DNA of 64,000 nucleotides from Balanoglossus misakiensis (taxonomy: Eukaryota > Hemichordata). Location of the stretch: positions 1,736,001 to 1,800,000 of the forward strand of contig CM082594.2 of the NCBI GenBank assembly GCA_040954595.2, in the 5' to 3' direction. This document shows, in pieces, positions 34,509-47,185 of this stretch. The position numbers and the translations under genes were made by a program. The stretch's first letter is position 1. Every line of letters begins with the position of its first letter. The notes below the pieces were generated by a model. It worked only from the letters and a program-made list of their open reading frames with translations. It was not told where the DNA came from and ran no database searches.

Positions 34509-35683
34509 GAATTTTTCCTTTTTCTTAACTTTTGCATTAAACAGTCTTCCTTTTTGTCGTCGTAAACGTCCATTTTTAATTATTTTTTTTCTCCAAATTC
34601 TTTAATTCCATGATCATATATGTTTGTTGAACATAAATTTATAAACCGTTCTCTCCTGTATAGGTCTAAGCTATAGGCGCTCGATGGACAACATACAAAT
34701 TACCAGGTCGGGCTCGGAGTGAGTAGTGTCCATCTTACGTTGAGTTCATTGTCGCAGAAATTCAAGCAGTCTTCATTACATTGTTTTTAAACTTTCCTAT
34801 TAGGCCTAAATAGTCTATTTATTGTTTATCGTCATATACATCAACTTCTTTCATGATTTCTATAACTACCTCAATTCCACGATCATTCAAGTTTTTTTTT
34901 GCAGAACATAGCAAAACAAAACCGTTCGCTCTCGTGCTGTTTGCGTGTGTTAGTACTAGGCTAAAGCTTCGTTTGGGTAAATAGTCGCAGAAACTCCAGC
35001 GGCTTTCAATTTTTGGTTTTTAAGTCCAATTTGGTGTATGATGTTAATATACCATTGGGACCTTATGGGGTCGGTTAAATCTGTATGCCATAAACGTTAT
35101 TTTAAAAAAAAAAATTCATCTTTCAAGTGTTTTGCATAACATGCCAAGACAAACCCGTTCCCTCCAATATAAGATAGGGACGGTAATTAATTGTAATAGG
35201 GGCCTAATAAACAGAGGATGGTCTAAAAGATATCGTTGGTGGTGCTATCCCGGACAGCCAGGGTCACGATGGGGTCACGTACGTCTATGATACCGCAAAC
35301 AAGTCAACTCCACGCTAAATTCAACCTGTCCGCCGGACTGGTAACTTTTTTACTATCAGTCTGATGGAAAAACAACCAGTCTCGGACTGTCGGACAGGCG
35401 TTATTTCGAATAGTGTGTCTTGCATAACATACCAATATAGGCCTTAGATAGGGACGGTCGATCGGCCACACAAATTATCAGGTCATTATTTCTCCACTTT
35501 AATATGGTCACTTTTTGTAGGATATAACAAGACAAAACCGCTCTCTACCATATAAATTATAAGATAGGGTCGGTCAATCAGCTGGCCACGCACACAATTA
35601 TCGTGCCGCGTGCTCTGTGTGTACGCCTATGTGTTAGTGAAGCTTCCGTTTGCTTAATAATCGTAGAAATTCAAGCAGTGTTT

Positions 35684-35803
35684 GCCTACGGCCATACCAC
35701 GTCGAATACACCGGTTCTCGTCCGATCACCGAAGTTAAGATGCGTTGGGCGTGGTTAGTACCTGGATGGGTGACCGCCTGGGAATACCACGTGCCGTAGG
35801 CTT
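35684..35803 (+). rRNA. 5S ribosomal RNA (block 2, copy 7)
   Basis: 120 nt; C57A in box A and T79C next to box C. Confidence 0.95.
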
Positions 35804-36997
35804 GAATTTTTCCTTTTTCTTAACTTTTGCATTAAACAGTCTTCCTTTTTGTCGTCGTAAACGTCCATTTTTAATTATATTTTTTTTCACCAAATTCTTT
35901 AATTCCATGGTCATATATTTTTGTTGAACATAACTTCATAAACCGTTCTCTCCTGTATAGGTCTAAGCTATAGGCGCTCGATGGACAACATACAAATTAC
36001 CAGGTCGGGCTCGGAGTGAGTAGTGTCCAGGTTACGTTGAGTTCATTGTCGCAGAAATTCAAGCAGTCTTCATTACATTGTTTTTAAACTTTCCTATTAG
36101 GCCTAAATAGTCTATTTATTATTTGTCGTCATATACATCAACTTCTTTCTTTCTTTAAATTCATGATTTCTATAACTTCCTCAATTCCACGATCATTCCA
36201 GTTTTTTTTTTTTTGCAGAACATAGCAAAACAAAACCGTTCGCTCTCGTGCTGTTTGCGTGTGTTAGTACTAGGCTAAAGCTTCGTTTGGGTAAATAGTC
36301 GCAGAAACTCCAGCGGCTTTCAATTTTTGGTTTTTAAGTCCAATTTATTGTATGATGTTAATATACCATTGGGACCTTATGGGGTCGGTTACATCTGGAT
36401 GTCATAAACGTCATTTTTTAAAAAAAAATTCATCTTTCAAGTGTTTTGCATAACATGCCAAGACAAACCCGTTCCCTCCAATATAAGATAGGGACGGTAA
36501 TTAATTGTAATAGGGGCCTAATAAACAGAGGATGGTCTAAAAGATATCGTTGGTGGTGCTATCCCGGACAGCCAGGGTCACGATGGGGTCACGTACGTCT
36601 ATGATACCGCAAACAAGTCAACTCCACGCTAAATTCAACCTGTCCGCCGGACTGGTAACTTTTTTACTATCAGTCTGATGGAAAAACAACCAGTCTCGGA
36701 CTGTCGGACAGGCGTTATTTCGAATAGTGTGTCTTGCATAACATACCAATATAGGCCTTAGATAGGGACGGTCGATCGGCCACACAAATTATCAGGTCAT
36801 TATTTCTCCACTTTAATATGGTCACTTTTTGTAGGATATAACAAGACAAAACCGCTCTCTCCCATATAAATTATAAGATAGGGTCGGTCAATCAGCTGGC
36901 CACGCACACAATTATCGTGCCGCGTGCTCTGTGTGTACGCCTATGTGTTAGTGAAGCTTCCGTTTGCTTAATAATCGTAGAAATTCAAGCAGTGTTT

Positions 36998-37117
36998 GCC
37001 TACGGCCATACCACGTCGAATACACCGGTTCTCGTCCGATCACCGAAGTTAAGCTGCGTTGGGCGTGCTTAATACTTGAATGGGTGACCGCCTGGGAATA
37101 CCACGTGCCGTAGGCTT
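36998..37117 (+). rRNA. 5S ribosomal RNA (block 2, copy 8)
   Basis: 120 nt; G71C, G75A and G82A (box C). The downstream T-run is cut to TTTT by an A. It looks like the immediate relative of copies 9-12. Confidence 0.94.
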
Positions 37118-38312
37118 GAATTTTACCTTTTTCTTAACTTTTGCATTAAACAGTCTTCCTTTTTGTCGTCGTAAACGTCCATTTTTAATTATTTTTTTTT
37201 TCTCCAAATTCTTTAATTCCATGATCATATATTTTTGTTGAACATAACTTCATAAACCGTTCTCTCCTGTATAGGTCTAAGCTATAGGCGCTCGATGGAC
37301 AACATACAAATTACCAGGTAGGGCTCGGAGTGAGTAGTGTCCAGCTTACGTTGAGTTCATTGTCGCAGAAATTCAAGCAGTCTTTATTACAATGTTTTTA
37401 AACTTTCCTATTAGGCCTAAATAGTCTATTTATTATTTGTCGTCATATACATCAACTTCTTTCTTTCTTTAAATTCATGATTTCTATAACTACCTCAATT
37501 CCACGATCATTCAAGTTTGTTTTTTTTGCAGAACATAGCAAAACAAAACCGTTCACTCTCGTGCTGTTTGCGTGTGTTAGTACTAGGCTAAAGCTTCGTT
37601 TGGGTAAATAGTCGCAGAAACTCCAGCGGCTTTCAATTTTTGGTTTTTAAGTCCAATTTATTGTATGATGTTAATATACCATTGGGACCTTATGGGGTCG
37701 GTTACATCTGTATGTCATAAACGTCATTTTTTAAAAAAAAATTCATCTTTCAAGTGTTTTGCATAACATGCCAAGACAAACCCGTTCCCTCCAATATAAG
37801 ATAGGGACGGTAATTAATTGCAATAGGGGCCTAATAAACAGAGGATGGTCTAAAAGATATCGTTGGTGGTGCTATCCCGGACAGCCAGGGTCACGATGGG
37901 GTCACGTACGTCTATGATACCGCAAACAAGTCAACTCCACGCTAAATTCAACCTGTCCGCCGGACTGGTAACTTTTTTACTATCAGTCTGATGGAAAAAA
38001 ACAACCAGTCTCGGACTGTCGGACAGGCATTATTTCGAATAGTGTGTCTTGCATAACATACCAATATAGGCCTTAGATAGGGACGGTCGATCGGCCACAC
38101 AAATTATCAGGTCATTATTTCTCCACTTTAATATGGTCACTTTTTGTAGGATATAACAAGACAAAACCGCTCTCTCCCATATAAATTATAAGATAGGGTC
38201 GGTCAATCAGCTGGCCACGCACACAATTATCGTGCCGCGTGCTCTGTGTGTACGCCTATGTGTTAGTGAAGCTTCCGTTTGCTTAATAATCGTAGAAATT
38301 CAAGCAGTGTTT

Positions 38313-38432
38313 TCCTACGGCCATACCACGTCGAATACACCGGTTCTCGTCCGATCACCGAAGTTAAGCTGCGTTGGGCGTGCTTAATACTTGAATGGGT
38401 GACCGCCTGGGAATACCACGTGCCGTAGGCTT
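38313..38432 (+). rRNA. variant 5S ribosomal RNA (block 2, copy 9)
   Basis: 120 nt; G1T, G71C, G75A, G82A and a TTTT terminator. Loss of the initiating G and a box C change suggest reduced use. Confidence 0.92.
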
Positions 38433-39619
38433 GAATTTTACCTTTTTCTTAACTTTTGCATTAAACAGTCTTCCTTTTTGTCGTCGTAAACGTCCATTTT
38501 TAATTATTTTTTTTCTCCAAATTCTTTAATTCCATGATCATATATTTTTGTTGAACATAACTTCATAAACCGTTCTCTCCTGTATATGTCTAAGCTATAG
38601 GCGCTAGATGGACAACATACAAATTACCAGGTCGGGCTCGGAGTGAGTAGTGTCCAGCTTACGTTGAGTTCATTGTCGCAGAAATTCAAGCAGTCTTTAT
38701 TACATTGTTTTTAAACTTTCCTATTAGGCCTAAATAGTCTATTTATTATTTGTCGTCATATACATCAACTTCTTTCTTTCTTTAAATTCATGATTTCTAT
38801 AACTACCTCAATTCCACGATCATTCAAGTTTTCTTTTGCAGAACATAGCACAACAAAACCGTTCGCTCTCGTGCTGTTTGCGTGTGTTAGTACTAGGCTA
38901 AAGCTTCGTTTGGGTAAATAGTCGCAGAAACTCCAGCGGCTTTCAATTTTTGGTTTTTAAGTCCAATTTGGTGTATGATGTTAATATACCATTGGGACCT
39001 TATGGTGTCGGTTACATCTGTATGTCATAAACGTCATTTAAAAAAAAAATTAATCTTTCAAGTGTTTTGCATAACATGCCAAGACAAACCCGTTCCCTCC
39101 AATATAAGATAGGGACGGTAATTAATTGCAATAGGGGCCTAATAAACAGAGGATGGTCTAAAAGATATCGTTGGTGGTGCTATCCCGGACAGCCAGGGTC
39201 ACGATGGGGTCACGTACGTCTATGATACCGCAAACAAGTCAACTCCACGCTAAATTCAACCTGTCCGCCGGACTGGTAACTTTTTTTACTATCAGTCTGA
39301 TGGAAAAACAACCAGTCTCGGACTGTCGGACAGGCGTTATTTCGAATAGTGTGTCTTGCATAACATACCAATATAGGCCTTAGATAGGGACGGTCGATCG
39401 GCCACACAAATTATCAGGTCATTATTTCTCCACTTTAATATGGTCACTTTTTGTAGGATATAACAAGACAAAACCGCTCTCTCCCATATAAATTATAAGA
39501 TAGGGTCGGTCAATCAGCTGGCCACGCACACAATTATCGTGCCGCGTGCTCTGTGTGTACGCCTATGTGTTAGTGAAGCTTCCGTTTGCTTAATAATCGT
39601 AGAAATTCAAGCAGTGTTT

Positions 39620-39739
39620 TCCTACGGCCATACCACGTCGAATACACCGGTTCTCGTCCGATCACCGAAGTTAAGCTGCGTTGGGCGTGCTTAATACTTG
39701 AATGGGTGACCGCCTGGGAATACCACGTGCCGTAGGCTT
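39620..39739 (+). rRNA. variant 5S ribosomal RNA (block 2, copy 10)
   Basis: Same four changes as copy 9, from which it differs by position only. Confidence 0.92.
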
Positions 39740-40926
39740 GAATTTTACCTTTTTCTTAACTTTTGCATTAAACAGTCTTCCTTTTTGTCGTCGTAAACGT
39801 CCATTTTTAATTATTTTTTTTCTCCAAATTCTTTAATTCCATGATCATATATTTTTGTTGAACATAACTTCATAAACCGTTCTCTCCTGTATATGTCTAA
39901 GCTATAGGCGCTAGATGGACAACATACAAATTACCAGGTCGGGCTCGGAGTGAGTAGTGTCCAGCTTACGTTGAGTTCATTGTCGCAGAAATTCAAGCAG
40001 TCTTTATTACATTGTTTTTAAACTTTCCTATTAGGCCTAAATAGTCTATTTATTATTTGTCGTCATATACATCAACTTCTTTCTTTCTTTAAATTCATGA
40101 TTTCTATAACTACCTCAATTCCACGATCATTCAAGTTTTCTTTTGCAGAACATAGCACAACAAAACCGTTCGCTCTCGTGCTGTTTGCGTGTGTTAGTAC
40201 TAGGCTAAAGCTTCGTTTGGGTAAATAGTCGCAGAAACTCCAGCGGCTTTCAATTTTTGGTTTTTAAGTCCAATTTGGTGTATGATGTTAATATACCATT
40301 GGGACCTTATGGTGTCGGTTACATCTGTATGTCATAAACGTCATTTAAAAAAAAAATTAATCTTTCAAGTGTTTTGCATAACATGCCAAGACAAACCCGT
40401 TCCCTCCAATATAAGATAGGGACGGTAATTAATTGCAATAGGGGCCTAATAAACAGAGGATGGTCTAAAAGATATCGTTGGTGGTGCTATCCCGGACAGC
40501 CAGGGTCACGATGGGGTCACGTACGTCTATGATACCGCAAACAAGTCAACTCCACGCTAAATTCAACCTGTCCGCCGGACTGGTAACTTTTTTTACTATC
40601 AGTCTGATGGAAAAACAACCAGTCTCGGACTGTCGGACAGGCGTTATTTCGAATAGTGTGTCTTGCATAACATACCAATATAGGCCTTAGATAGGGACGG
40701 TCGATCGGCCACACAAATTATCAGGTCATTATTTCTCCACTTTAATATGGTCACTTTTTGTAGGATATAACAAGACAAAACCGCTCTCTCCCATATAAAT
40801 TATAAGATAGGGTCGGTCAATCAGCTGGCCACGCACACAATTATCGTGCCGCGTGCTCTGTGTGTACGCCTATGTGTTAGTGAAGCTTCCGTTTGCTTAA
40901 TAATCGTAGAAATTCAAGCAGTGTTT

Positions 40927-41046
40927 TCCTACGGCCATACCACGTCGAATACACCGGTTCTCGTCCGATCACCGAAGTTAAGCTGCGTTGGGCGTGCTTA
41001 ATACTTGAATGGGTGACCGCCTGGGAATACCACGTGCCGTAGGCTT
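40927..41046 (+). rRNA. variant 5S ribosomal RNA (block 2, copy 11)
   Basis: Third member of the 1,307-bp set, with G1T, G71C, G75A, G82A. Confidence 0.92.
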
Positions 41047-42233
41047 GAATTTTACCTTTTTCTTAACTTTTGCATTAAACAGTCTTCCTTTTTGTCGTCG
41101 TAAACGTCCATTTTTAATTATTTTTTTTCTCCAAATTCTTTAATTCCATGATCATATATTTTTGTTGAACATAACTTCATAAACCGTTCTCTCCTGTATA
41201 TGTCTAAGCTATAGGCGCTAGATGGACAACATACAAATTACCAGGTCGGGCTCGGAGTGAGTAGTGTCCAGCTTACGTTGAGTTCATTGTCGCAGAAATT
41301 CAAGCAGTCTTTATTACATTGTTTTTAAACTTTCCTATTAGGCCTAAATAGTCTATTTATTATTTGTCGTCATATACATCAACTTCTTTCTTTCTTTAAA
41401 TTCATGATTTCTATAACTACCTCAATTCCACGATCATTCAAGTTTTCTTTTGCAGAACATAGCACAACAAAACCGTTCGCTCTCGTGCTGTTTGCGTGTG
41501 TTAGTACTAGGCTAAAGCTTCGTTTGGGTAAATAGTCGCAGAAACTCCAGCGGCTTTCAATTTTTGGTTTTTAAGTCCAATTTGGTGTATGATGTTAATA
41601 TACCATTGGGACCTTATGGTGTCGGTTACATCTGTATGTCATAAACGTCATTTAAAAAAAAAATTAATCTTTCAAGTGTTTTGCATAACATGCCAAGACA
41701 AACCCGTTCCCTCCAATATAAGATAGGGACGGTAATTAATTGCAATAGGGGCCTAATAAACAGAGGATGGTCTAAAAGATATCGTTGGTGGTGCTATCCC
41801 GGACAGCCAGGGTCACGATGGGGTCACGTACGTCTATGATACCGCAAACAAGTCAACTCCACGCTAAATTCAACCTGTCCGCCGGACTGGTAACTTTTTT
41901 TACTATCAGTCTGATGGAAAAACAACCAGTCTCGGACTGTCGGACAGGCGTTATTTCGAATAGTGTGTCTTGCATAACATACCAATATAGGCCTTAGATA
42001 GGGACGGTCGATCGGCCACACAAATTATCAGGTCATTATTTCTCCACTTTAATATGGTCACTTTTTGTAGGATATAACAAGACAAAACCGCTCTCTCCCA
42101 TATAAATTATAAGATAGGGTCGGTCAATCAGCTGGCCACGCACACAATTATCGTGCCGCGTGCTCTGTGTGTACGCCTATGTGTTAGTGAAGCTTCCGTT
42201 TGCTTAATAATCGTAGAAATTCAAGCAGTGTTT

Positions 42234-42353
42234 TCCTACGGCCATACCACGTCGAATACACCGGTTCTCGTCCGATCACCGAAGTTAAGCTGCGTTGGGC
42301 GTGCTTAATACTTGAATGGGTGACCGCCTGGGAATACCACGTGCCGTAGGCTT
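42234..42353 (+). rRNA. variant 5S ribosomal RNA (block 2, copy 12)
   Basis: Fourth member of the 1,307-bp set; the spacer after it is interrupted by the MITE at 43359. Confidence 0.92.
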
Positions 42354-43358
42354 GAATTTTACCTTTTTCTTAACTTTTGCATTAAACAGTCTTCCTTTTT
42401 GTCGTCGTAAACGTCCATTTTTAATTATTTTTTTTCTCCAAATTCTTTAATTCCATGATCATATATTTTTGTTGAACATAACTTCATAAACCGTTCTCTC
42501 CTGTATATGTCTAAGCTATAGGCGCTAGATGGACAACATACAAATTACCAGGTCGGGCTCGGAGTGAGTAGTGTCCAGCTTACGTTGAGTTCATTGTCGC
42601 AGAAATTCAAGCAGTCTTTATTACATTGTTTTTAAACTTTCCTATTAGGCCTAAATAGTCTATTTATTATTTGTCGTCATATACATCAACTTCTTTCTTT
42701 CTTTAAATTCATGATTTCTATAACTACCTCAATTCCACGATCATTCAAGTTTTCTTTTGCAGAACATAGCACAACAAAACCGTTCGCTCTCGTGCTGTTT
42801 GCGTGTGTTAGTACTAGGCTAAAGCTTCGTTTGGGTAAATAGTCGCAGAAACTCCAGCGGCTTTCAATTTTTGGTTTTTAAGTCCAATTTGGTGTATGAT
42901 GTTAATATACCATTGGGACCTTATGGTGTCGGTTACATCTGTATGTCATAAACGTCATTTAAAAAAAAAATTAATCTTTCAAGTGTTTTGCATAACATGC
43001 CAAGACAAACCCGTTCCCTCCAATATAAGATAGGGACGGTAATTAATTGCAATAGGGGCCTAATAAACAGAGGATGGTCTAAAAGATATCGTTGGTGGTG
43101 CTATCCCGGACAGCCAGGGTCACGATGGGGTCACGTACGTCTATGATACCGCAAACAAGTCAACTCCACGCTAAATTCAACCTGTCCGCCGGACTGGTAA
43201 CTTTTTTACTATCAGTCTGATGGAAAAACAACCAGTCTCGGACTGTCGGACAGGCGTTATTTCGAATAGTGTGTCTTGCATAACATACCAATATAGGCCT
43301 TAGATAGGGACGGTCGATCGGCCACACAAATTATCAGGTCATTATTTCTCCACTTTAA

Positions 43359-43862
43359 AGGCACGTAAGCTGTAAATTTTGGGATAATTTTCATAATTTT
43401 TGTTTCAAACTGCACTACCATTAGTCCATGCAGATGAAGGCAGTGAACTATACACAAGCATTATAAACCCTAAATATGAGTGCATATGCAAGTTTTAACC
43501 AGTTAAATAATAAAGCTTTGCCGCAAGCGATTATGGCCGCCACCGTGGGAAAATGCAAGAAACCATGAAAATGTTGCATTTCCGGTTGTGAAACTTCATA
43601 AACAAAACATGATCTCATCCACTTGAGCTCATGGAAGTAAATGTACACCACTGAGACATCAGATTTTCATTTTTCATTGCAATATTGCACTTTTTTAAAA
43701 ATTGCAGGAATTTTCATTTTTCTTTAATTTTTGGCCATTTTGTCATAAATAAGTGCTGAGCTTGATATATTATCATGAAATATCATTTAATAGACATAAT
43801 TAAAAGCATATATGAGATTATTTAAAACTTTAATTTTTTATCCAGTTGCAGCTTACGTGCCT
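43359..43862. mobile_element. 504-bp MITE inserted in a 5S spacer
   Basis: Perfect 14-bp inverted ends (AGGCACGTAAGCTG ... CAGCTTACGTGCCT) flanked by TTAA at 43355-43358 and 43863-43866. The uninterrupted spacer in other units has one TTAA at this point (CCACTTTAATATGG), so the target duplication is directly proven. TTAA targets and AGG ends fit Kolobok or piggyBac-type MITEs. It shares ATTTTGTCATAAATAA and AATTAAAAGCATAT-like stretches with the element at 6115-7192. No transposase is present. Confidence 0.93.
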
Positions 43863-44047
43863 TTAATATGGTCACTTTTTGTAGGATATAACAAGACAAA
43901 ACCGCTCTCTCCCATATAAATTATAAGATAAGGTCGGTCAATCAGCTGGCCACGCACACAATTATCGTGCCGCGTGCTCTGTGTGTACGCCTATGTGTTA
44001 GTGAAGCTTCCGTTTGCTTAATAATTGTAGAAATTCAAGCAGTGTTT

Positions 44048-44166
44048 GCCTACGGCCATACCTCGTCGAATACACCGGTTCTCGTCCGATCATCGAAGTT
44101 AAGCTGCGTTGGGCGTGGTTAGTACTTGGATGGGTGACCGCCTGGGAATACCACGGCCATAGGCTT
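44048..44166 (+). rRNA. degenerate 5S ribosomal RNA (block 2, copy 13)
   Basis: 119 nt: A16T, C46T, a 1-nt deletion near 109 and G113A. Box A, IE and box C are intact, but the terminal stem is damaged. Its spacer holds the MITE. Confidence 0.88.
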
Positions 44167-45356
44167 GAATTTTTCCTTTTTCTTAACTTTTGCATTAAAC
44201 AGTCTTCCTTTTTGCCGTCGTAAACGTCCATTTTTAATTATTGTTTTTTCTCCAAATTCTTTAATTCCATGATCATATATTTTTGTTGAACATAACTTCA
44301 TAAACCGTTCTCTCCTGTATAGGTCTAAGCTATAGGCGCTCGATGGACAACATACAAATTACCAGGTAGGGCTCGGAGTGAGTAGTGTCCAGCTTACGTT
44401 GAGTTCATTGTCGCAGAAATTCAAGCAGTCTTCGTTACATTGTTTTTAATTTTTCCTATTAGGCCTAAATAGTCTATTTATTATTTGTCGTCATATACAT
44501 CAACTTCTTTCTTTCTTTAAATTCATGATTTCTATAACTACCTCAATTCCACGATCATTCGAGTTTTTTTTTGCAGAACATAGCAAAACAAAACCGTTCG
44601 CTCTCGTGCTGTTTGCGTGTGTTAGTACTAGGCTAAAGCTTCGTTTGGGTAAATAGTCGCAGAAACTCCAGCGGCTTTCAATTTTTGGTTTTTAAGTCCA
44701 ATTTGGTGTATGATGTTAATATACCATTGGGACCTTATGGGGTCGGTTACATCTGTATGTCATAAACGTCATTTAAAAAAAAAAAAATTCATCTTTCAAG
44801 TGTTTTGCATAACATGCCAAGACAAACCCGTTCCCTCCAATATAAGATAGGGACGGTAATTAATTGCAATAGGGGCCTAATAAACAGAGGATGGTCTAAA
44901 AGATATCGTTGGTGGTGCTATCCCGGACAGCCAGGGTCACGATGGGGTCACGTACGTCTATGATACAGCAAACAAGTCAACTCCACGCTAAATTCAACCT
45001 GTCCGCCGGACTGGTAACTTTTTTACTATCAGTCTGATGGAAAAACAACCAGTCTCGGACTGTCGGACAGGCGTTATATCGAATAGTGTGTCTTGCATAA
45101 CATACCAATATAGGCCTTAGATAGGGACGGTCGATCGGCCACACAAATTATCAGGTCATTATTTCTCCACTTTAATATGGTCACTTTTTGTAGGATATAA
45201 CAAGACAAAACCGCTCTCTCCCATATAAATTATAAGATAGGGTCGGTCAATCAGCTGGCCACGCACACAATTATCGTGCCGCGTGCTCTGTGTGTACGCC
45301 TATGTGTTAGTGAAGCTTCCGTTTGCTTAATAATCGTAGAAATTCAAGCAGTGTTT

Positions 45357-45476
45357 GCCTACGGCCATACCACGTCGAATACACCGGTTCTCGTCCGATC
45401 ACCGAAGTTAAGCTGCGTTGGGCGTGGTTAGTACTTGGACGGGTGACCGCCTGGTAATACCATGTGCCGTAGGCTT
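45357..45476 (+). rRNA. 5S ribosomal RNA (block 2, copy 14)
   Basis: 120 nt: T84C (box C), G99T and C107T; G71 kept. Confidence 0.93.
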
Positions 45477-46584
45477 GAATTTTTCCTTTTTCTTAACTTT
45501 TGCATTAAACAGTCTTCCTTTTTGTCGTCGTAAACGTCCATTTTTAATTATTGTTTTTTCTCCAAATTCTTTAATTCCATGATCATATATTTTTGTTGAA
45601 CATAACTTCATAAACCGTTCTCTCCTGTATAGGTCTAAGCTATAGGCGCTCGATGGACAACATACAAATTACCAGGTCGGGCTCGGAGTGAGTAGTGTCC
45701 AGCTTACGTTGAGTTCATTGTCGCAGAAATTCAAGCAGTCTTCATTACATTGTTTTTAAACTTTCCTATTAGGCCTAAATAGTCTATTTATTATTTGTCG
45801 TCATATACATCAACTTCTTTCTTTCTTTAAATTCATGATTTCTATAACTACCTCAATTCCACGATCATTCAAGTTTTTTTTTTGCAGAACATAGCAAAAC
45901 AAAACCATTCGCTCTCGTGCTGTTTGCGTGTGTTAGTACTAGGCTAAAGCTTCGTTTGGGTAAATAGTCGCAGAAACTCCAGCGGCTTTCAATTTTTAGT
46001 TTTTAAGTCCAATTTGGTGTATGATGTTAATATACCATTGGGACCTTATGGGGTCGGTTAAATCTGTATGTCATAAACGTCATTTAAAAAAAAAATTCAT
46101 CTTTCAAGTGTTTTGCATAACATGCCAAGACAAACCCGTTCCCTCCAATATAAGATAGGGACGGTAATTAATTGCAATAGGGGCCTAATAAACAGAGGAT
46201 GGTCTAAAAGATATCGTAGGTGGTGCTATCCCGGACAGCCAGGGTCACGATGGGGTCACGTACGTCTATGATACCGCAAACAAGTCAACTCCACGCTAAA
46301 TTCAACCTGTCCGCCGGACTGGTAACTTTTTTTACTATCAGTCTGATGGAAAAACAACCAGTCTCGGACTGTTGGACAGGCGTTATTTCGAATAGTGTGT
46401 CTTGCATAACATACCAATATAGGCCTTAGATAGGGACGGTCGATCGGCCACACAAATTATCAGGTCATTATTTCTCCACTTTAATATGGTCACTTTTTGT
46501 AGGATATAACAAGACAAAACCGCTCTCTCCCATATAAATTATAAGATAGGGTCGGTCAATCAGCTGGCCACGCACACAATTATC

Positions 46585-46628
46585 GTTAGTACTTGTGACC
46601 GCCTGGGAATACCACGTGCCGTAGGCTT
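46585..46628 (+). pseudogene. truncated 5S (positions 71-120)
   Basis: The 5S starts abruptly at position 71, fused to AATTATC of the upstream spacer; bases 1-70 and about 100 bases of flank are deleted. A further 6-nt deletion removes GATGG in box C. Box A and the TATA-like box are gone, so it should be silent. Confidence 0.92.
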
Positions 46629-46868
46629 GAATTTTTCCTTTTTCTTAACTTTTGCATTAAACAGTCTTCCTTTTTGTCGTCGTAAACGTCCATTTTTAAT
46701 TATATTTTTTTTCTCCAAATTCTTTAATTCCATGATCATATATTTTTGTTGAACATAACTTCATAAACCGTTCTCTCCTGTATAGGTCTAAGCTATAGGC
46801 GCTCGATGGACAACATACAAATTACCAGGTCGGGCTCGGAGTAAGTAGTGTCCAGCTTACGTTGAGTT

Positions 46869-46896
46869 CATTGTCGCAGAAATTCAAGCAGTCTTC
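46869..46896. repeat. centre of array palindrome
   Basis: 28-nt loop between GTTGAGTT (46861-46868) and AACTCAAC (46897-46904). On both sides the array continues as inverted copies, and truncated 5S pseudogenes sit symmetrically about 300 bp from the centre. Confidence 0.9.
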
Positions 46897-47135
46897 AACT
46901 CAACGTAAGATGGACACTACTCACTCCGAGCTCGACCTGGTAATTTGTATGTTGTCCATCGAGCGCCTATAGCTTAGACCTATACAGGAGAGAACGGTTT
47001 ATGAAGTTATGTTCAAAAAAAATATATGATCATGGAATTAAAGAATTTGGACAAAAAAAAATAATTAAAAATGGACGTTTACGACGACAAAAAGGAAGAC
47101 TGTTTAATGCAAAAGTTAAGAAAAACGAAAAATTC

Positions 47136-47185
47136 AAGCCTATGGCACGTGGTATTCCCAGGCGGTCACCCATCCAAGTACTAAC
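47136..47185 (-). pseudogene. truncated 5S (positions 71-120)
   Basis: 50 nt, starting at 5S position 71 and fused to CGATAATTG of the spacer. It is the mirror partner of the copy at 46585, with C112T or a neighbouring change (TATGGC). Confidence 0.93.

Larger units (their letters stand above)
38313..43196 (+). repeat. four near-identical 1,307-bp 5S units
   Basis: 5S copies at 38313, 39620, 40927 and 42234 are exactly 1,307 bp apart and share rare markers: G1T in 5S, CTAGATGGAC, GTATATGTC, TTCAAGTTTTCTTTTGC and TTATGGTGTCGG. I saw only a poly-A/T length difference between them. Confidence 0.9.
27524..46882 (+). repeat. 5S rDNA array, block 2 (plus orientation, long units)
   Basis: Fourteen full 5S genes and one truncated copy in units of about 1,295-1,315 bp; one unit is enlarged by a MITE. 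Compared with block 1, each spacer has an extra ~250-bp segment containing TATTAGGCCTAAATAGTC and a T-rich tract followed by GCAGAACATAGC. Confidence 0.97.
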
